Positions 22,347 to 30,222 of a stretch of DNA of 63,494 nt are shown piece after piece. The notes under the pieces were generated by a model. That model was not told the origin of the DNA. It saw nothing but the letters and a program-made list of their open reading frames with translations, and did not search any database. This DNA is from a virus: the IMG/VR virus record IMGVR_UViG_3300018422_000004, positions 1 to 63,494 of that record; one strand, 5' to 3'. Every line of letters starts with the position of its first letter. Positions within the stretch are counted from its first letter, which is position 1. The position numbers and the translations under genes were made by a program.

Positions 22347-22780
22347 TGCTGTGCCCGTGGAAGCCGACCGGCCGCCGGGACGGAAGCGGTGGTGGTGCGA
22401 CCTTCAACCAACGGCCGGTCGGCGCTTGAGGGGGGCAACGTCACATCAGGTGAAGCAGCTTGGGTGAACACCGGGGCACTGGGTTGGTAGGTGAAGCTGA
22501 CCCACACGTAATGCCCGGTCCAGCAATCGCGCTGGCGGTGGCCGACGAAACACGAGCACGAGTACTCGCCATCCGGTGTGCAATGGACTACTCGGGTGTT
22601 ACGGACCTCAAGGGTGGTCGGGTCGGGTCTGCCGATGGCACGAGCCCAGTCGCGGACCGCGCGGATCAAGGTCTCGCCAGGACTCTCACCGGGAGCGGGT
22701 GCATACCGGCACGGGCCGATGGTGATGGATTCCAGTGTGCCGGCGGCGACCGGCGCGAGGACGTCGGGGTTCATCACCAT
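22343..22780 (-). CDS. hypothetical protein (145 aa)
   Basis: ATG shares one base with the previous stop (TGATG). Contains GPCRYAPAPGESPGETLIRA and a CTPDGEYSCSCFVGH stretch with possible metal ligands; the C-terminus is low complexity. Unknown function. Confidence 0.6.
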   Translation of the reverse strand: MVMNPDVLAPVAAGTLESITIGPCRYAPAPGESPGETLIRAVRDWARAIGRPDPTTLEVRNTRVVHCTPDGEYSCSCFVGHRQRDCWTGHYVWVSFTYQPSAPVFTQAASPDVTLPPSSADRPLVEGRTTTASVPAAGRLPRAQQ

Positions 22781-23085
22781 CAGCTGACCGCCCGTCGCTT
22801 CGGGAGGGTTGCTTTGCGCTTCACGGGTGGGCGAGCAACGAGGCGTGTCACCGTCGCTGTGGTGGTGGGTTCCACGATGTCGACCTCGTCGGCGGTGACG
22901 CCCGGTTCCCACATCCCGCCCCATCGGTCCCAGGACACCGGGAACTTGCCGTTGGAGAACTCGGGGTTGTGGGGCATCACAGTGCCCACCACCGATTTGT
23001 CGGTTCGTTTGCACACCCGCGTGTGGAAGGGGATCGGTGGCTTGACCTCCGCGACCAGGGTCGGCAGCCCGTCTTCGTTGAGCAC
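22780..23085 (-). CDS. hypothetical protein (101 aa)
   Basis: First gene of the leftward group. Contains PHNPEFSNGKFPVSWDRW and a basic C-terminus. No domain recognised. Confidence 0.55.
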   Translation of the reverse strand: MLNEDGLPTLVAEVKPPIPFHTRVCKRTDKSVVGTVMPHNPEFSNGKFPVSWDRWGGMWEPGVTADEVDIVEPTTTATVTRLVARPPVKRKATLPKRRAVS

Positions 23086-23113
23086 GTGCCTGGCCCCTTC
23101 CCGTACCGGAGGT

Positions 23114-23165
23114 GCCGTCCGGCCCAGCCCCCAAAGGGCGTGCGAGCAACGCTAGGCCGGACGGC
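23114..23165. other. 11-bp inverted repeat upstream of divergent genes
   Basis: GCCGTCCGGCC and GGCCGGACGGC, 30 bases apart, in the region between the leftward operon and the XRE gene. Either a terminator-like structure or an operator; no T-run. Confidence 0.5.
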
Positions 23166-23330
23166 TGACGACGGGGAACCCCCGACGGGCCCTGCACCGT
23201 CGCCACGCGGGTGAGGTTAAAGTCACCGACCCGCACAAGCACGGTAAACTGGCAAATGCCAAAGAGTCAAGTGCCTGCGCGGCAAAGTTTTGTGCGGCAG
23301 ACTTGCCGGGTGCACACTGGAAGGACTTAC

Positions 23331-24200
23331 GTGGTCACGTCGGAGGCGTCGGTGGCAGGTAGCCCCACGGTGCGGATGCGCCAACTCGGGAAAGAGCTAC
23401 GCCTCTTGCGCGAGGCCGCCAACATCAGCGTGCGGCAAGCCGCCACGTTGCTCGGCAAGGACGAATCCGCACTGAGCAGGTGGGAGACCGGTGCTCGACG
23501 CGTCGATGTAGCCACCGTCATGGACCTCTGCGACCTCTACAAAGTAGACGACGAGCGGCGCATCAAGTACCTCGTGCAACTCGCACGGGAGGCAAACCAA
23601 CGCGGCTGGTGGGCCGAGTACGGCAAGGACGTGCCGAGCTGGCTCACCAACGCGCTCGGCATGGAAACCGTCGCCAACGAGGTGTGGATCTACCAATCCG
23701 AGTACGTACCTGGCCTGCTCCAGACTCAGCCGTACCTCCATGCGCTGGAACCCAGCAACGTTGAGGCGGCCATGAAGATGCGGGCGGCACGACAGAAACG
23801 GTTGACCGAAGACACCAACCCGGTGGTCCTGCGGGCAGTACTCAACGAGGCCGTAGTGCTGCGTACGGTGGGGGGCTCCGATGTGATGCGCCAGCAGATC
23901 CGCCACATCATTGATGCAGCACAGCGACCGAACGTCACCGTCCAGGTTTTGCCATTCGCCATCGGCCATCACCCCGCGATGACCGGGCCCTTCACGGCAT
24001 TGCGGTTCCCCGAGACGCCAGCCATCGACACCATCTACGTGGAACTGAAAGACGCTGCCGTCTACATAGAAAAACCATCTGAGGTCGACCGCTACACAAC
24101 TGACTTCGAGCGCCTAACGCAACTCGCGCTCGATGAGGAGGAAACGATCGCGTTCCTCGAACAACTAGTAGCGCGAGAGGAGGATATTGCGAATGAGTGA
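23331..24200 (+). CDS. XRE-family regulator with DUF5753 domain
   Basis: 289 residues from GTG 23331 behind GGAAGG. The helix-turn-helix is ISVRQAATLLGKDESALSRWETG (about residues 31-53), followed by a DUF5753-type domain: WWAEYG, YQSEYVPGLLQTQPY, LNEAVVLR and the VQVLPFAIGHHPAMTGPF block, ending in a helical tail. This is the standard actinomycete XRE/DUF5753 regulator, normally encoded just before a DUF397 gene, as here (ATGAGTGA overlap). Known relatives influence development and secondary metabolism; a regulatory role in lysogeny is inferred. Confidence 0.9.
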   Translation: MVTSEASVAGSPTVRMRQLGKELRLLREAANISVRQAATLLGKDESALSRWETGARRVDVATVMDLCDLYKVDDERRIKYLVQLAREANQRGWWAEYGKDVPSWLTNALGMETVANEVWIYQSEYVPGLLQTQPYLHALEPSNVEAAMKMRAARQKRLTEDTNPVVLRAVLNEAVVLRTVGGSDVMRQQIRHIIDAAQRPNVTVQVLPFAIGHHPAMTGPFTALRFPETPAIDTIYVELKDAAVYIEKPSEVDRYTTDFERLTQLALDEEETIAFLEQLVAREEDIANE

Positions 24201-24393
24201 TCAACTGCCGCTGGTGTTCAAGAAGAGTAGCCACAGTGGCAACGGCATGAACTGCGTTGAGGCCGCCCCGCTTCCAGACGGAGGCCGGGCCGTGCGGGAT
24301 TCCAAGGACCCGCACGGCCCGATCCTGCGGTTCACCGGGCCCGAGTGGACCGCGTTCCAGGCTGGCGTCCGGGACGGCGAGTTCGACAGCTAA
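24193..24393 (+). CDS. DUF397 protein paired with the XRE regulator
   Basis: 66 residues: LVFKKSSHSGNGMNCVEAA, AVRDSKDPHGPILRFT, EWTAFQAGVRDGEFD, the full DUF397 pattern. Start lies inside the end of the XRE gene, so translation is coupled. DUF397 proteins are thought to be regulators or antitoxin-like partners of DUF5753 proteins. Confidence 0.9.
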   Translation: MSDQLPLVFKKSSHSGNGMNCVEAAPLPDGGRAVRDSKDPHGPILRFTGPEWTAFQAGVRDGEFDS

Positions 24394-24407
24394 CTGACTC
24401 ACCGACC

Positions 24408-24445
24408 CGACGGCCCCGCTGGTGAGCTTACTGGCGGGGCCGTCG
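24408..24445 (+). terminator. 12-bp hairpin after the XRE/DUF397 pair
   Basis: CGACGGCCCCGC pairs with GCGGGGCCGTCG around a 14-base loop, starting 15 bases after the DUF397 stop. No strong T-run follows; a GC-rich terminator typical of actinomycetes. Confidence 0.6.
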
Positions 24446-24640
24446 CTCGTCTCGTCGCAGGTCACCAAGGGCGACCGTCATGATCCAACCCTCGTGCCAC
24501 CAGCCGACACCACTCGGGTACCACATACCCTCTCCCGCATCCACCCGCCATCAGGCTATGGTGGTCCTCCCGGCCGAAGGCGGCGGGGTGATCACCACCG
24601 TCACGGCGCCCGGGACTCCAAGGAAGACTGGGGGTGAGCA

Positions 24641-24847
24641 ATGGCTCAAAGCCCATGGCACGAGGCCTACGACAAGCTGAAGGCCTTCGAGGCCACCGGC
24701 GCAACCGCCGAGGATGTGATGCTCTACGCGCAAAGCCTGAGAAGGAGACTGCCGCAACCGCAGAGCCCGGAGGAACACAGGCAATACGCAGAAGTACAAG
24801 CACTAGTCAAAGCCGACGAACTCGGAGGAGTGACTCTAGGTGGATAA
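24641..24847 (+). CDS. small helical hypothetical protein (68 aa)
   Basis: ATG start preceded by GGGGGTGAGC. Helical throughout (AYDKLKAFEATGATAEDVML). Overlaps the next DUF397 gene by eight bases. Confidence 0.65.
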   Translation: MAQSPWHEAYDKLKAFEATGATAEDVMLYAQSLRRRLPQPQSPEEHRQYAEVQALVKADELGGVTLGG

Positions 24848-25058
24848 ACAGGCGCTGTACCTACGCGACCTCACAGAGGTGGCGTGGCATAAGAGTTCGT
24901 TCAGCAACGACATCGAGTTTGAATGCGTCGAGGTCGCTGACCTCGGTGACGGTGCCGTGGCGCTGCGGGACTCCACCGACCACACCCGGGAGCCGTTGAG
25001 GTTCACCGCGGCCGAGTGGGCCGCATTCACCGCGGGAGTCCGCGACAACCAGTTCTGA
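24840..25058 (+). CDS. second DUF397 protein of this cluster
   Basis: 72 residues from GTG; VAWHKSSFSNDIEFECVEVA, VALRDSTDHTREPLRFT, EWAAFTAGVRDNQF is DUF397. Its partner upstream is a small helical protein rather than a second XRE regulator, so it may share the XRE protein at 23.3 kb. Confidence 0.88.
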   Translation: MDKQALYLRDLTEVAWHKSSFSNDIEFECVEVADLGDGAVALRDSTDHTREPLRFTAAEWAAFTAGVRDNQF

Positions 25059-25145
25059 GGAACAGGATTCCGTTCACGGCATGGGTTGAACGGATACCCC
25101 CGGTGGCAAAGGTGTCCGGTGCCTGCACGTGCAAACCGGGGGCGA

Positions 25146-25187
25146 CGGGGCAGACGCGAACCTTAACCAGGTGCGGCGTCTGCCCCG
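25146..25187. terminator. 12-bp hairpin between convergent genes
   Basis: CGGGGCAGACGC pairs with GCGTCTGCCCCG around an 18-base loop, between the second DUF397 gene and a convergent minus-strand gene. Likely a shared terminator. Confidence 0.6.
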
Positions 25188-25191
25188 CTCG

Positions 25192-25407
25192 TTAGAAGTA
25201 GGTGCTACCAATCACTGCGTAGCCGACCAGCACTGTGAGCACCAGTACGACGAGCACCACCGCACCCCAGTCCTGGTGGGGATCAATGTCCATGCGGGGC
25301 CAACGCATGTACTCAAGCGTCTCACCGCAGAGGCCGTAGGCGCACTCCCCTAGTCCGGCGGCATTAGCGGCCCTACGGGTGGACGCGCCACGTTCGGCAG
25401 TGCTCAC
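25192..25407 (-). CDS. small membrane protein (71 aa)
   Basis: Soluble N-terminal half with two Cys (CAYGLC), then one transmembrane helix (VVLVVLVLTVLVGYAVIG) near the C-terminus. Unknown. Confidence 0.5.
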   Translation of the reverse strand: MSTAERGASTRRAANAAGLGECAYGLCGETLEYMRWPRMDIDPHQDWGAVVLVVLVLTVLVGYAVIGSTYF

Positions 25408-25472
25408 CGTTCACCGTGGCAAACCAAGAAACCAGCGGCGTCGCAACGTCGCGATGGTGCTACAGTGACGCT

Positions 25473-25655
25473 ATGATGGAACCACAAAACACGGCGAGGA
25501 CCACCATCTACCTCGACGAGGAAGTCAAGAAGCGGTTACAGCGACGAGCCGACCGACACCGGCAAAGCATGTCCGGCGCCGCCAACATCCTGCTCACCAA
25601 CGCACTCGACGCAGAAGACCAGGCGCGAGGAAAGAGTCGCACCCCGGAAGGATAA
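25473..25655 (+). CDS. ribbon-helix-helix DNA-binding protein
   Basis: 60 residues: ARTTIYLDEEVKKRLQRRADR, then QSMSGAANILLTNALD, the CopG/Arc-type strand-helix-helix pattern used by antitoxins and small repressors. No toxin is recognisable next to it. The start (ATGATGG) lies about six bases after a TACAGT that could be a -10 box, so the mRNA may be leaderless. Confidence 0.7.
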   Translation: MMEPQNTARTTIYLDEEVKKRLQRRADRHRQSMSGAANILLTNALDAEDQARGKSRTPEG

Positions 25656-25657
25656 CG

Positions 25658-25900
25658 ATGACCGTACACACCATCGACCAATGCCCAGACCGGCAAACCT
25701 GCGTGATACATCGGCAGGTACCACCACCGGAGATTCCGGCAGAAGCCCTCCCTCACGTGATCGCGTATCTGCGGTGGTTAGGTGATGATGAAGGGTCGCA
25801 TGGCGGGATGTTCTGCCGTTGGGATCGTAACGAAATGATCGAGCTTGCTAACGGGCTGGAGTCGATGACCAACGGCCATGTAGCCGCGAATCGAAGTTGA
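25658..25900 (+). CDS. hypothetical protein (80 aa)
   Basis: Starts two bases after the ribbon-helix-helix gene (TAACGATG). Contains CPDRQTCVIHRQ and a helical middle. It occupies the toxin position of an antitoxin-first operon, but shows no known toxin motif. Confidence 0.6.
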   Translation: MTVHTIDQCPDRQTCVIHRQVPPPEIPAEALPHVIAYLRWLGDDEGSHGGMFCRWDRNEMIELANGLESMTNGHVAANRS

Positions 25901-25928
25901 TGCGGCGAGAGGTTAACGGTGACCGACC

Positions 25929-26177
25929 ATGAGTTACGCACGATTCGGCCTGGATGGATCAGATGTTTACATCTACGCCAACGCCAATGGCGGTATCGAC
26001 TGCTGCGGATGCATCCTCCACGACCAACTAGAACTACCCAACTTCCGCACGTTCGCAACGATCAGTGCCCACATCACCGAACACATCGAGGCCGGCCACC
26101 ACGTCCCGGACGATGTCCTCCCCGAGATACTCCACGACCGGAAGAAACTAGTTCGAGACGGGATTCTCGATGAATAG
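25929..26177 (+). CDS. conserved actinobacterial hypothetical protein (82 aa)
   Basis: MSYARFGLDGSDVYIYANANG followed by CCGCIL and a helical AHITEHIEAGHHVPDDV tail. A recurrent small protein in actinophages in my memory; no function known. Confidence 0.65.
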   Translation: MSYARFGLDGSDVYIYANANGGIDCCGCILHDQLELPNFRTFATISAHITEHIEAGHHVPDDVLPEILHDRKKLVRDGILDE

Positions 26178-26187
26178 GAAACAGTCG

Positions 26188-26261
26188 TAGCGGGGACAGG
26201 ATTCGAACCTGCGACCTGGAGCTTATGAGGCTCCCGAGCTACCGAGCTGCTCCACCCCGCC
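26188..26261 (-). tRNA. tRNA-Met (CAT)
   Basis: Acceptor GGCGGGG with CCCCGCT (G1-T72 wobble), D arm GAGCAGCTCGGTAGCTC, anticodon arm GGAGC-CTCATAA-GCTCC, T arm GCAGG-TTCGAAT-CCTGT. The D arm resembles initiator tRNA, but the three consecutive G:C pairs expected in an initiator anticodon stem are absent, so it could be elongator or initiator type. Confidence 0.9.
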
Positions 26262-26492
26262 CGGTGAGCTTACCGCAACTTCACCGAACCAAGCGAGCAT
26301 GTCATCGAAGGCACGACCACAGTCCTCGTCGTGCGTCACGTGGGGGATGCCGTCGATGACATGAAACGCGTTGTGGCAGGACCCGCAGTCCCACCTCTCG
26401 AACCAGTGCACGCTGCGACCGTACCGCAAGACAAAAAGAGACAGCCCCGAGAGATCAAGTCTCTGCGGGGCCGTCGGGCCTGAGCTGCTCAC
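26223..26492 (-). CDS. possible small metal-binding protein overlapping tRNA-Met
   Basis: The central part, WDCGSCHNAFHVIDGIPHVTHDEDCGRAF, looks like a genuine Cys/His domain. But the start is unclear, the N-terminal extension crosses a terminator hairpin and the end is read from the tRNA antisense. Probably a shorter gene or none. Confidence 0.3.
   Translation of the reverse strand: MSSSGPTAPQRLDLSGLSLFVLRYGRSVHWFERWDCGSCHNAFHVIDGIPHVTHDEDCGRAFDDMLAWFGEVAVSSPGGVEQLGSSGAS
26444..26471 (-). terminator. second intrinsic terminator downstream of late operon
   Basis: Minus strand GCCCCGCAGAGA pairs with TCTCTCGGGGC over a short loop (one bulge), followed by TGTCTCTTTTTG. Lies about 75 bases beyond the main terminator. 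Confidence 0.6.
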
Positions 26493-26545
26493 CCAGGCGG
26501 GGTAGGTGTGAAACCTAGCAGAAGCACCACCGCCACCGCAACAAC

Positions 26546-26596
26546 AAAAAAAGTGCCCGGCTCCAACCCCCTGGGACAGGGTTGGAGCCGGGCACT
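26546..26596 (-). terminator. main intrinsic terminator of the late operon
   Basis: Eighteen perfect base pairs (AGTGCCCGGCTCCAACCC with its complement) around a short loop, followed on the minus strand directly by seven T residues. It ends the leftward transcription unit that begins at the terminase. Confidence 0.9.
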
Positions 26597-26597
26597 G

Positions 26598-26834
26598 GTG
26601 TTACGTGAGGTGCTCCCGCGCACCTCTGCTCCCTCACCTGCTCAGAGGCGTCGCACCTGAGCATGGCGAGGATGTTACTTCGTAGCGGCGGGTGGGGATA
26701 CCAGCGTCCTCCGCGAGACCAGCGGTGTGAGTGGCACCCACCGCGGTCCCATCACCCCACACTGTTTTCAGTGCGGCGTCGATGGTGGCGACATCAGTCC
26801 AGCTGCGTGACCCTAGTGACGAGGATCCGCCGGG
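26598..26834. other. region between terminator and last late gene
   Basis: 237 bases. On the minus strand the frame of the preceding gene stays open for about 65 codons past its TGA (WTDVATIDAALKTVW and on to a stop near 26640) but has no start codon of its own. A plus-strand frame here is not convincing. Holds no other feature I can support. Confidence 0.35.
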
Positions 26835-27017
26835 TCACCTGCACCACTTCGGGCTGGTGAGATAATACGTGATCTTCGCTGCCACCGCGAGTAGCGCCAA
26901 CACGGCCAGCGCCCACGGCCACTTCTTACGACGTGCCGGCGGCTTGAGTAGCCCGAGTTTCGCCAGCTCAGTGCGGACCGCGGCGGCGACGTCGGATAGG
27001 TCGTGCATTGAGTTCAT
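26835..27017 (-). CDS. small single-span membrane protein, last late gene
   Basis: 60 residues with a helical N-terminus (LSDVAAAVRTELAKLGLL), a basic KK/RRKK patch and one transmembrane helix. Its position after holin and a two-span protein suggests a lysis accessory role (inference). ATG 27017 or 27008. Confidence 0.55.
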   Translation of the reverse strand: MNSMHDLSDVAAAVRTELAKLGLLKPPARRKKWPWALAVLALLAVAAKITYYLTSPKWCR

Positions 27018-27177
27018 ACCCCCTCGGTGGGTATTTGCGGGTGTGGTAGATCGCGCCACTGATCGCGGTGAGGACCATCAAGGCCAGGCCCACCAGCGCG
27101 AGCCACAACAGGGCCTCGACGACCACCCCGACGATGACCAGCGCGAGCCACAAACCCAGCAGCAGGAAAACGATCAC
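26968..27177 (-). CDS. small membrane protein downstream of holin
   Basis: 69 residues; hydrophobic through residue 45 (about two helices), with a very basic C-terminus (RPIRRRRRGPH). Overlaps the holin-like gene by four bases and the next gene by 50. Possible second holin-type protein. Confidence 0.6.
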   Translation of the reverse strand: MIVFLLLGLWLALVIVGVVVEALLWLALVGLALMVLTAISGAIYHTRKYPPRGYELNARPIRRRRRGPH

Positions 27178-27521
27178 CGCAGTGGCCCGATCGGGCCACC
27201 AGTGGTGGTGGTGTAAGTGACCGGCGGGATAGTCGGCCGCGGAACGAGCCGCTGACCCTCATCGTCCATCGGGTCACTGACCGGCGTGACCTCCGCGCGA
27301 CCAGCTACCGCCAGCGCCCGCGCACCGAGCACCGTCGCCGCCACCGCCAGCGCACCGGGGATCAGCCCGAACAGCGCGGTCACCAGGTTGGATGTTTGGA
27401 CGGTGATCAGGCCAGCGGACACCAGCGCCGTCAAAACACCCATCATGAGACCGTTGATGGTGCTGGCCTCACCGATGAGAGCTTTCAACGGCTCCGGCCG
27501 CGGGCTATCAGTAGTGGTCAT
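27174..27521 (-). CDS. holin-like membrane protein
   Basis: 115 residues. The start overlaps the endolysin stop (ATGA). Two transmembrane helices (about residues 22-42 and 48-70) with a short loop, then a polar Thr/Pro-rich tail. Size, topology and position next to endolysin are those of a class II-type holin that would open the membrane at lysis. No specific family confirmed. Confidence 0.7.
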   Translation of the reverse strand: MTTTDSPRPEPLKALIGEASTINGLMMGVLTALVSAGLITVQTSNLVTALFGLIPGALAVAATVLGARALAVAGRAEVTPVSDPMDDEGQRLVPRPTIPPVTYTTTTGGPIGPLR

Positions 27522-28264
27522 TTCGGTTGCAACTCCAAACACCAACCAACGGAACCGGGACTGTTCGTGTGGATCGTCATCTGATCTGCCCCGTCAGGTA
27601 GCTCAATCCACCACCGTTTATCTTTCACCAAAACAATGGTGTGATTGGAGATACCGCCTTTCGGGCCTTGGACCCACACGGACCCGGTGGCGTTCTCGGA
27701 ACTCGCCAAAGACAACCATCCTTTAGCGACCAGCCCGCTCACCGACCCGATAGGCATCACGAGTTTAGTGACTTGCGAACCGGACGGGATAACACCAGCG
27801 GGCATGTCGAGGACTCCTACCTTCGGTAGCGGTTTCTTTATGTGCGCGCCGCCGAACATGGGCAGGTTCCACGGCCGGGGGTCGTCACAACACGGGTCGT
27901 CCATCACGGAAAGGTGCAGGTGCTGGTCGTGGCGATTACTCCCGAAATAAGGCACCCACTGCCACGGCCTGCGACCGGGCCGGGTGTCGAGGATCATCCC
28001 GTTAGCGATGATGTATTTGATTCGCTTGTCGCGGGACGCCGCGAGTTCATCGGATAGCTGTCCGATATCCGGTCCGTTGACGGGATCGTGCGTGTAGTCC
28101 CGTGCGGTGACAATCCCCGGCCCGAACCAGGCGTTGTGGTCAGAGGCTCGTGATTGGTGGCTTGCGTCTCCGATACTGCCATCCGATTTACGGGACCTGT
28201 TGGGAAACCGGTCGTTCAACTGCCTGAGCAGGGTGTCGAGACTACGTGCGACTCGCCATGCCAT
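27518..28264 (-). CDS. endolysin, M15-like peptidase
   Basis: 248 residues from ATG 28264 behind GGGGGG. The N-terminal domain has SDHNAWFGPGIVTARDYTH and, about 65 residues on, RHDQHLHLSV. This S.H...(A)RD...HxH arrangement is that of M15-type zinc peptidases that cut peptide bonds in peptidoglycan. The C-terminal 110 residues begin with a Pro-rich joint and are beta-rich, a likely wall-binding domain I do not recognise. Followed at once by the holin-like gene. Confidence 0.8.
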   Translation of the reverse strand: MAWRVARSLDTLLRQLNDRFPNRSRKSDGSIGDASHQSRASDHNAWFGPGIVTARDYTHDPVNGPDIGQLSDELAASRDKRIKYIIANGMILDTRPGRRPWQWVPYFGSNRHDQHLHLSVMDDPCCDDPRPWNLPMFGGAHIKKPLPKVGVLDMPAGVIPSGSQVTKLVMPIGSVSGLVAKGWLSLASSENATGSVWVQGPKGGISNHTIVLVKDKRWWIELPDGADQMTIHTNSPGSVGWCLELQPK

Positions 28265-28281
28265 GAGACCCCCCAAATAGG

Positions 28282-28325
28282 TGCGAGGCCGGTACCCACA
28301 GAAGGAAAGGGGTACCGGCCTCGCA
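28282..28325 (-). terminator. 16-bp hairpin before the endolysin gene
   Basis: TGCGAGGCCGGTACCC pairs perfectly with GGGTACCGGCCTCGCA around a 12-base loop, between the stop of the preceding gene and the endolysin start. Lacks a long T-run, so may modulate rather than end transcription. Confidence 0.65.
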
Positions 28326-28337
28326 AATCGGATCTCT

Positions 28338-28631
28338 TTAGAAGTCCGACGGACCGTCGGGCATCGGCGGTACCGGCTCACTGGCCGCGCCGAGTGCCCG
28401 CAGGTGCTCCAGGACCGGAGCGAACTTCGCGGTGATAGCCGGGTCATCAGGAAGGTTGCGGGTGATCCAGTCGGCGATGCGGGTGGTCTCGACCTCTACA
28501 GCAGCGAGACCGTCTTCGAGTGCGGACATGCGTTCTCCTAATCGTGTAATGCGTTGGCTGTGGCGGGTGACTCGCTGGTGCAGCGCCCGGATGTTGAGGG
28601 ACTGCAATAGGTCGGTGAACGGTTTCTTCAT
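28338..28631 (-). CDS. coiled-coil hypothetical protein (97 aa)
   Basis: N-terminal 65 residues form a heptad-patterned helix (HQRVTRHSQRITRLGERMSA). Located between tail-side genes and endolysin. Unknown. Confidence 0.6.
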   Translation of the reverse strand: MKKPFTDLLQSLNIRALHQRVTRHSQRITRLGERMSALEDGLAAVEVETTRIADWITRNLPDDPAITAKFAPVLEHLRALGAASEPVPPMPDGPSDF

Positions 28632-28655
28632 TCAGTTCCCCCGGTTTGTGACCCT

Positions 28656-29174
28656 TTAACCGGCCGGGCAATCCACATCGGTGGAGATCTGCCGGAGCTT
28701 CTCGTACGCCTCGTCGTACGCCTGCGGTCCCTTCTCGTAGCTACCCCGCGCAGCGTCGCTGTAACTACTAATCAACAAGGTGTTCAGGGGGCACAGGCCT
28801 TGTCGTTGTAGCGTGTCGAGCCGCTCGATGTTGGCACGGTTGGATAGGGCGACGTAGGTGAGCCCGGCCGTGAACGCGACCACCACCAAAAGTAGCGCTG
28901 CAACAACCCACGCTGCTTTCCTGGCGCGACCCGCGGTCAACTCGGACTTGGTGGCCCGATCGAACGATGTGGTGGCCCGATCATCGGTGTCAGTGATCCG
29001 GCTGTCCATGTCGATAACCGATTCACGTAGCTCGCGGAGCAGTTCGGCGATCTCGTCGGCGCGTGATGTCAGCGACTCACCGGGCATGATGACCAGCTTC
29101 TCGCCCGGCAGATTGTCGGTACCATCCGTCCCCACCATGTGTTTAACTGACGGGTCGACTGGTGGATCGCTCAT
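28656..29174 (-). CDS. membrane-anchored hypothetical protein (172 aa)
   Basis: Acidic cytoplasmic N-terminus with a coiled coil (about 35-70), one transmembrane helix (AAWVVAALLLVVVAFTAGLTYVA), then an outside domain with two Cys (GLCPLNT, DVDCPAG). The start overlaps the upstream gene. Similar architecture to spanin-like or signalling proteins, but actinophages lack classical spanins; no call. Confidence 0.6.
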   Translation of the reverse strand: MSDPPVDPSVKHMVGTDGTDNLPGEKLVIMPGESLTSRADEIAELLRELRESVIDMDSRITDTDDRATTSFDRATKSELTAGRARKAAWVVAALLLVVVAFTAGLTYVALSNRANIERLDTLQRQGLCPLNTLLISSYSDAARGSYEKGPQAYDEAYEKLRQISTDVDCPAG

Positions 29175-29337
29175 CGTTGTCGTCACCCTCCCAGTGCATC
29201 TTGATCTGCTGGGCTTCGGCATAAAGCGCAGCGACCCACGCGTCGACTTTGTCCGCCGCGGACAGGAGTTGCCCTTTCAATTCTTGGGTTTCTCGTTTCA
29301 GCTCTTCATCGGTCTCTTCATCCCACGGTCTCGGCAT
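29143..29337 (-). CDS. small acidic helical protein (64 aa)
   Basis: Start chosen at ATG 29337 because AGGAGGT precedes it at ideal spacing; a longer in-frame extension lacks this. Helical, charged (EETDEELKRETQELKGQ). Confidence 0.6.
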   Translation of the reverse strand: MPRPWDEETDEELKRETQELKGQLLSAADKVDAWVAALYAEAQQIKMHWEGDDNDERSTSRPVS

Positions 29338-29400
29338 CGAGACCTCCTGTTGCATAGCCCGCCGCTTCATGACGGGGTGCGCGTGCTACGGGGAAAACAG

Positions 29401-29790
29401 TCAAGGCAAGCGAGCCCGCAGGTCGGCTATTTGCCTGGTGGCGATATCCAAATCTGTTTGCAACTGGGCGACTCGGGTGGTCAACCGGACGTTCTCGGCG
29501 TGTGCGTCACGGAGCTGCTGCGTGAACTCCAACTGCGCTGTGTCGTATCTCGCTTCTAGCCTGCTGACTTTCGCGTCCTGGCTTTTGATCATTTCCCGAA
29601 ACGCTTCACCGTCCTGCTGGTGTTTCGAGACCAGGTCCATCGCCGCGTTGACTTGGACTGAGTCACTGGTGGTGTTGACCTGCCTGATTTCCGCGCGGCG
29701 CCGGAACAGGAAAATCAGTAACTGGACTGTGCCGCCGCCGAGGAAAATGGCGAGGACGTTGAGGGCGAACTCGGGACTCAAGGTGGGCAC
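29401..29790 (-). CDS. membrane-anchored coiled-coil protein (129 aa)
   Basis: One transmembrane helix (about residues 9-28), RRR stop-transfer, then a long coiled coil to the end. Unknown role in late region. Confidence 0.65.
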   Translation of the reverse strand: MPTLSPEFALNVLAIFLGGGTVQLLIFLFRRRAEIRQVNTTSDSVQVNAAMDLVSKHQQDGEAFREMIKSQDAKVSRLEARYDTAQLEFTQQLRDAHAENVRLTTRVAQLQTDLDIATRQIADLRARLP

Positions 29791-29793
29791 GAG

Positions 29794-30222
29794 TCACTTC
29801 TCCTCCGATCGCTGACGCGCTCGTGCCTCTCGAACGAGCATCAGTACCCGGCCGAGGAACCCGGTCGCGATGGCGAGGTAACCCATTCCAGCGACGATGC
29901 CCTGCACCCTGAGACCGAGGATGACACCGCACCCGTAGATGGCCGCACCGAACACGATCAGACTGAGACCGATCATTTCCTGTAATGGATCGGACCGGAG
30001 GACACTAACCAATACACAGACGCCACCGAGGAGCATGGCGGCGCCCATGATTCGGATGATGGTTCCGCCACCGATGTTGGTGAACGCTCGGGATACGTTC
30101 TCGCCGAGGATGAGCGCGGCGATCCCGATGGGGATCATCACCAGCGGAATGGTGACCGACGTCGGTCGGCTACGCCACGCATCCACCAGCCGACGTACCC
30201 CGCGGCCTAATTTTCGGTGCAA
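29794..30222 (-). CDS. multi-span membrane protein (142 aa)
   Basis: Basic N-terminus and four likely transmembrane helices. Adjacent to the coiled-coil membrane protein gene. Unknown. Confidence 0.65.
   Translation of the reverse strand: MHRKLGRGVRRLVDAWRSRPTSVTIPLVMIPIGIAALILGENVSRAFTNIGGGTIIRIMGAAMLLGGVCVLVSVLRSDPLQEMIGLSLIVFGAAIYGCGVILGLRVQGIVAGMGYLAIATGFLGRVLMLVREARARQRSEEK

Noticed and set aside
25473-25900. Toxin-antitoxin pair (ribbon-helix-helix plus following gene)
   Set aside because: The second protein shows no known toxin motif; only the DNA-binding half is supported.
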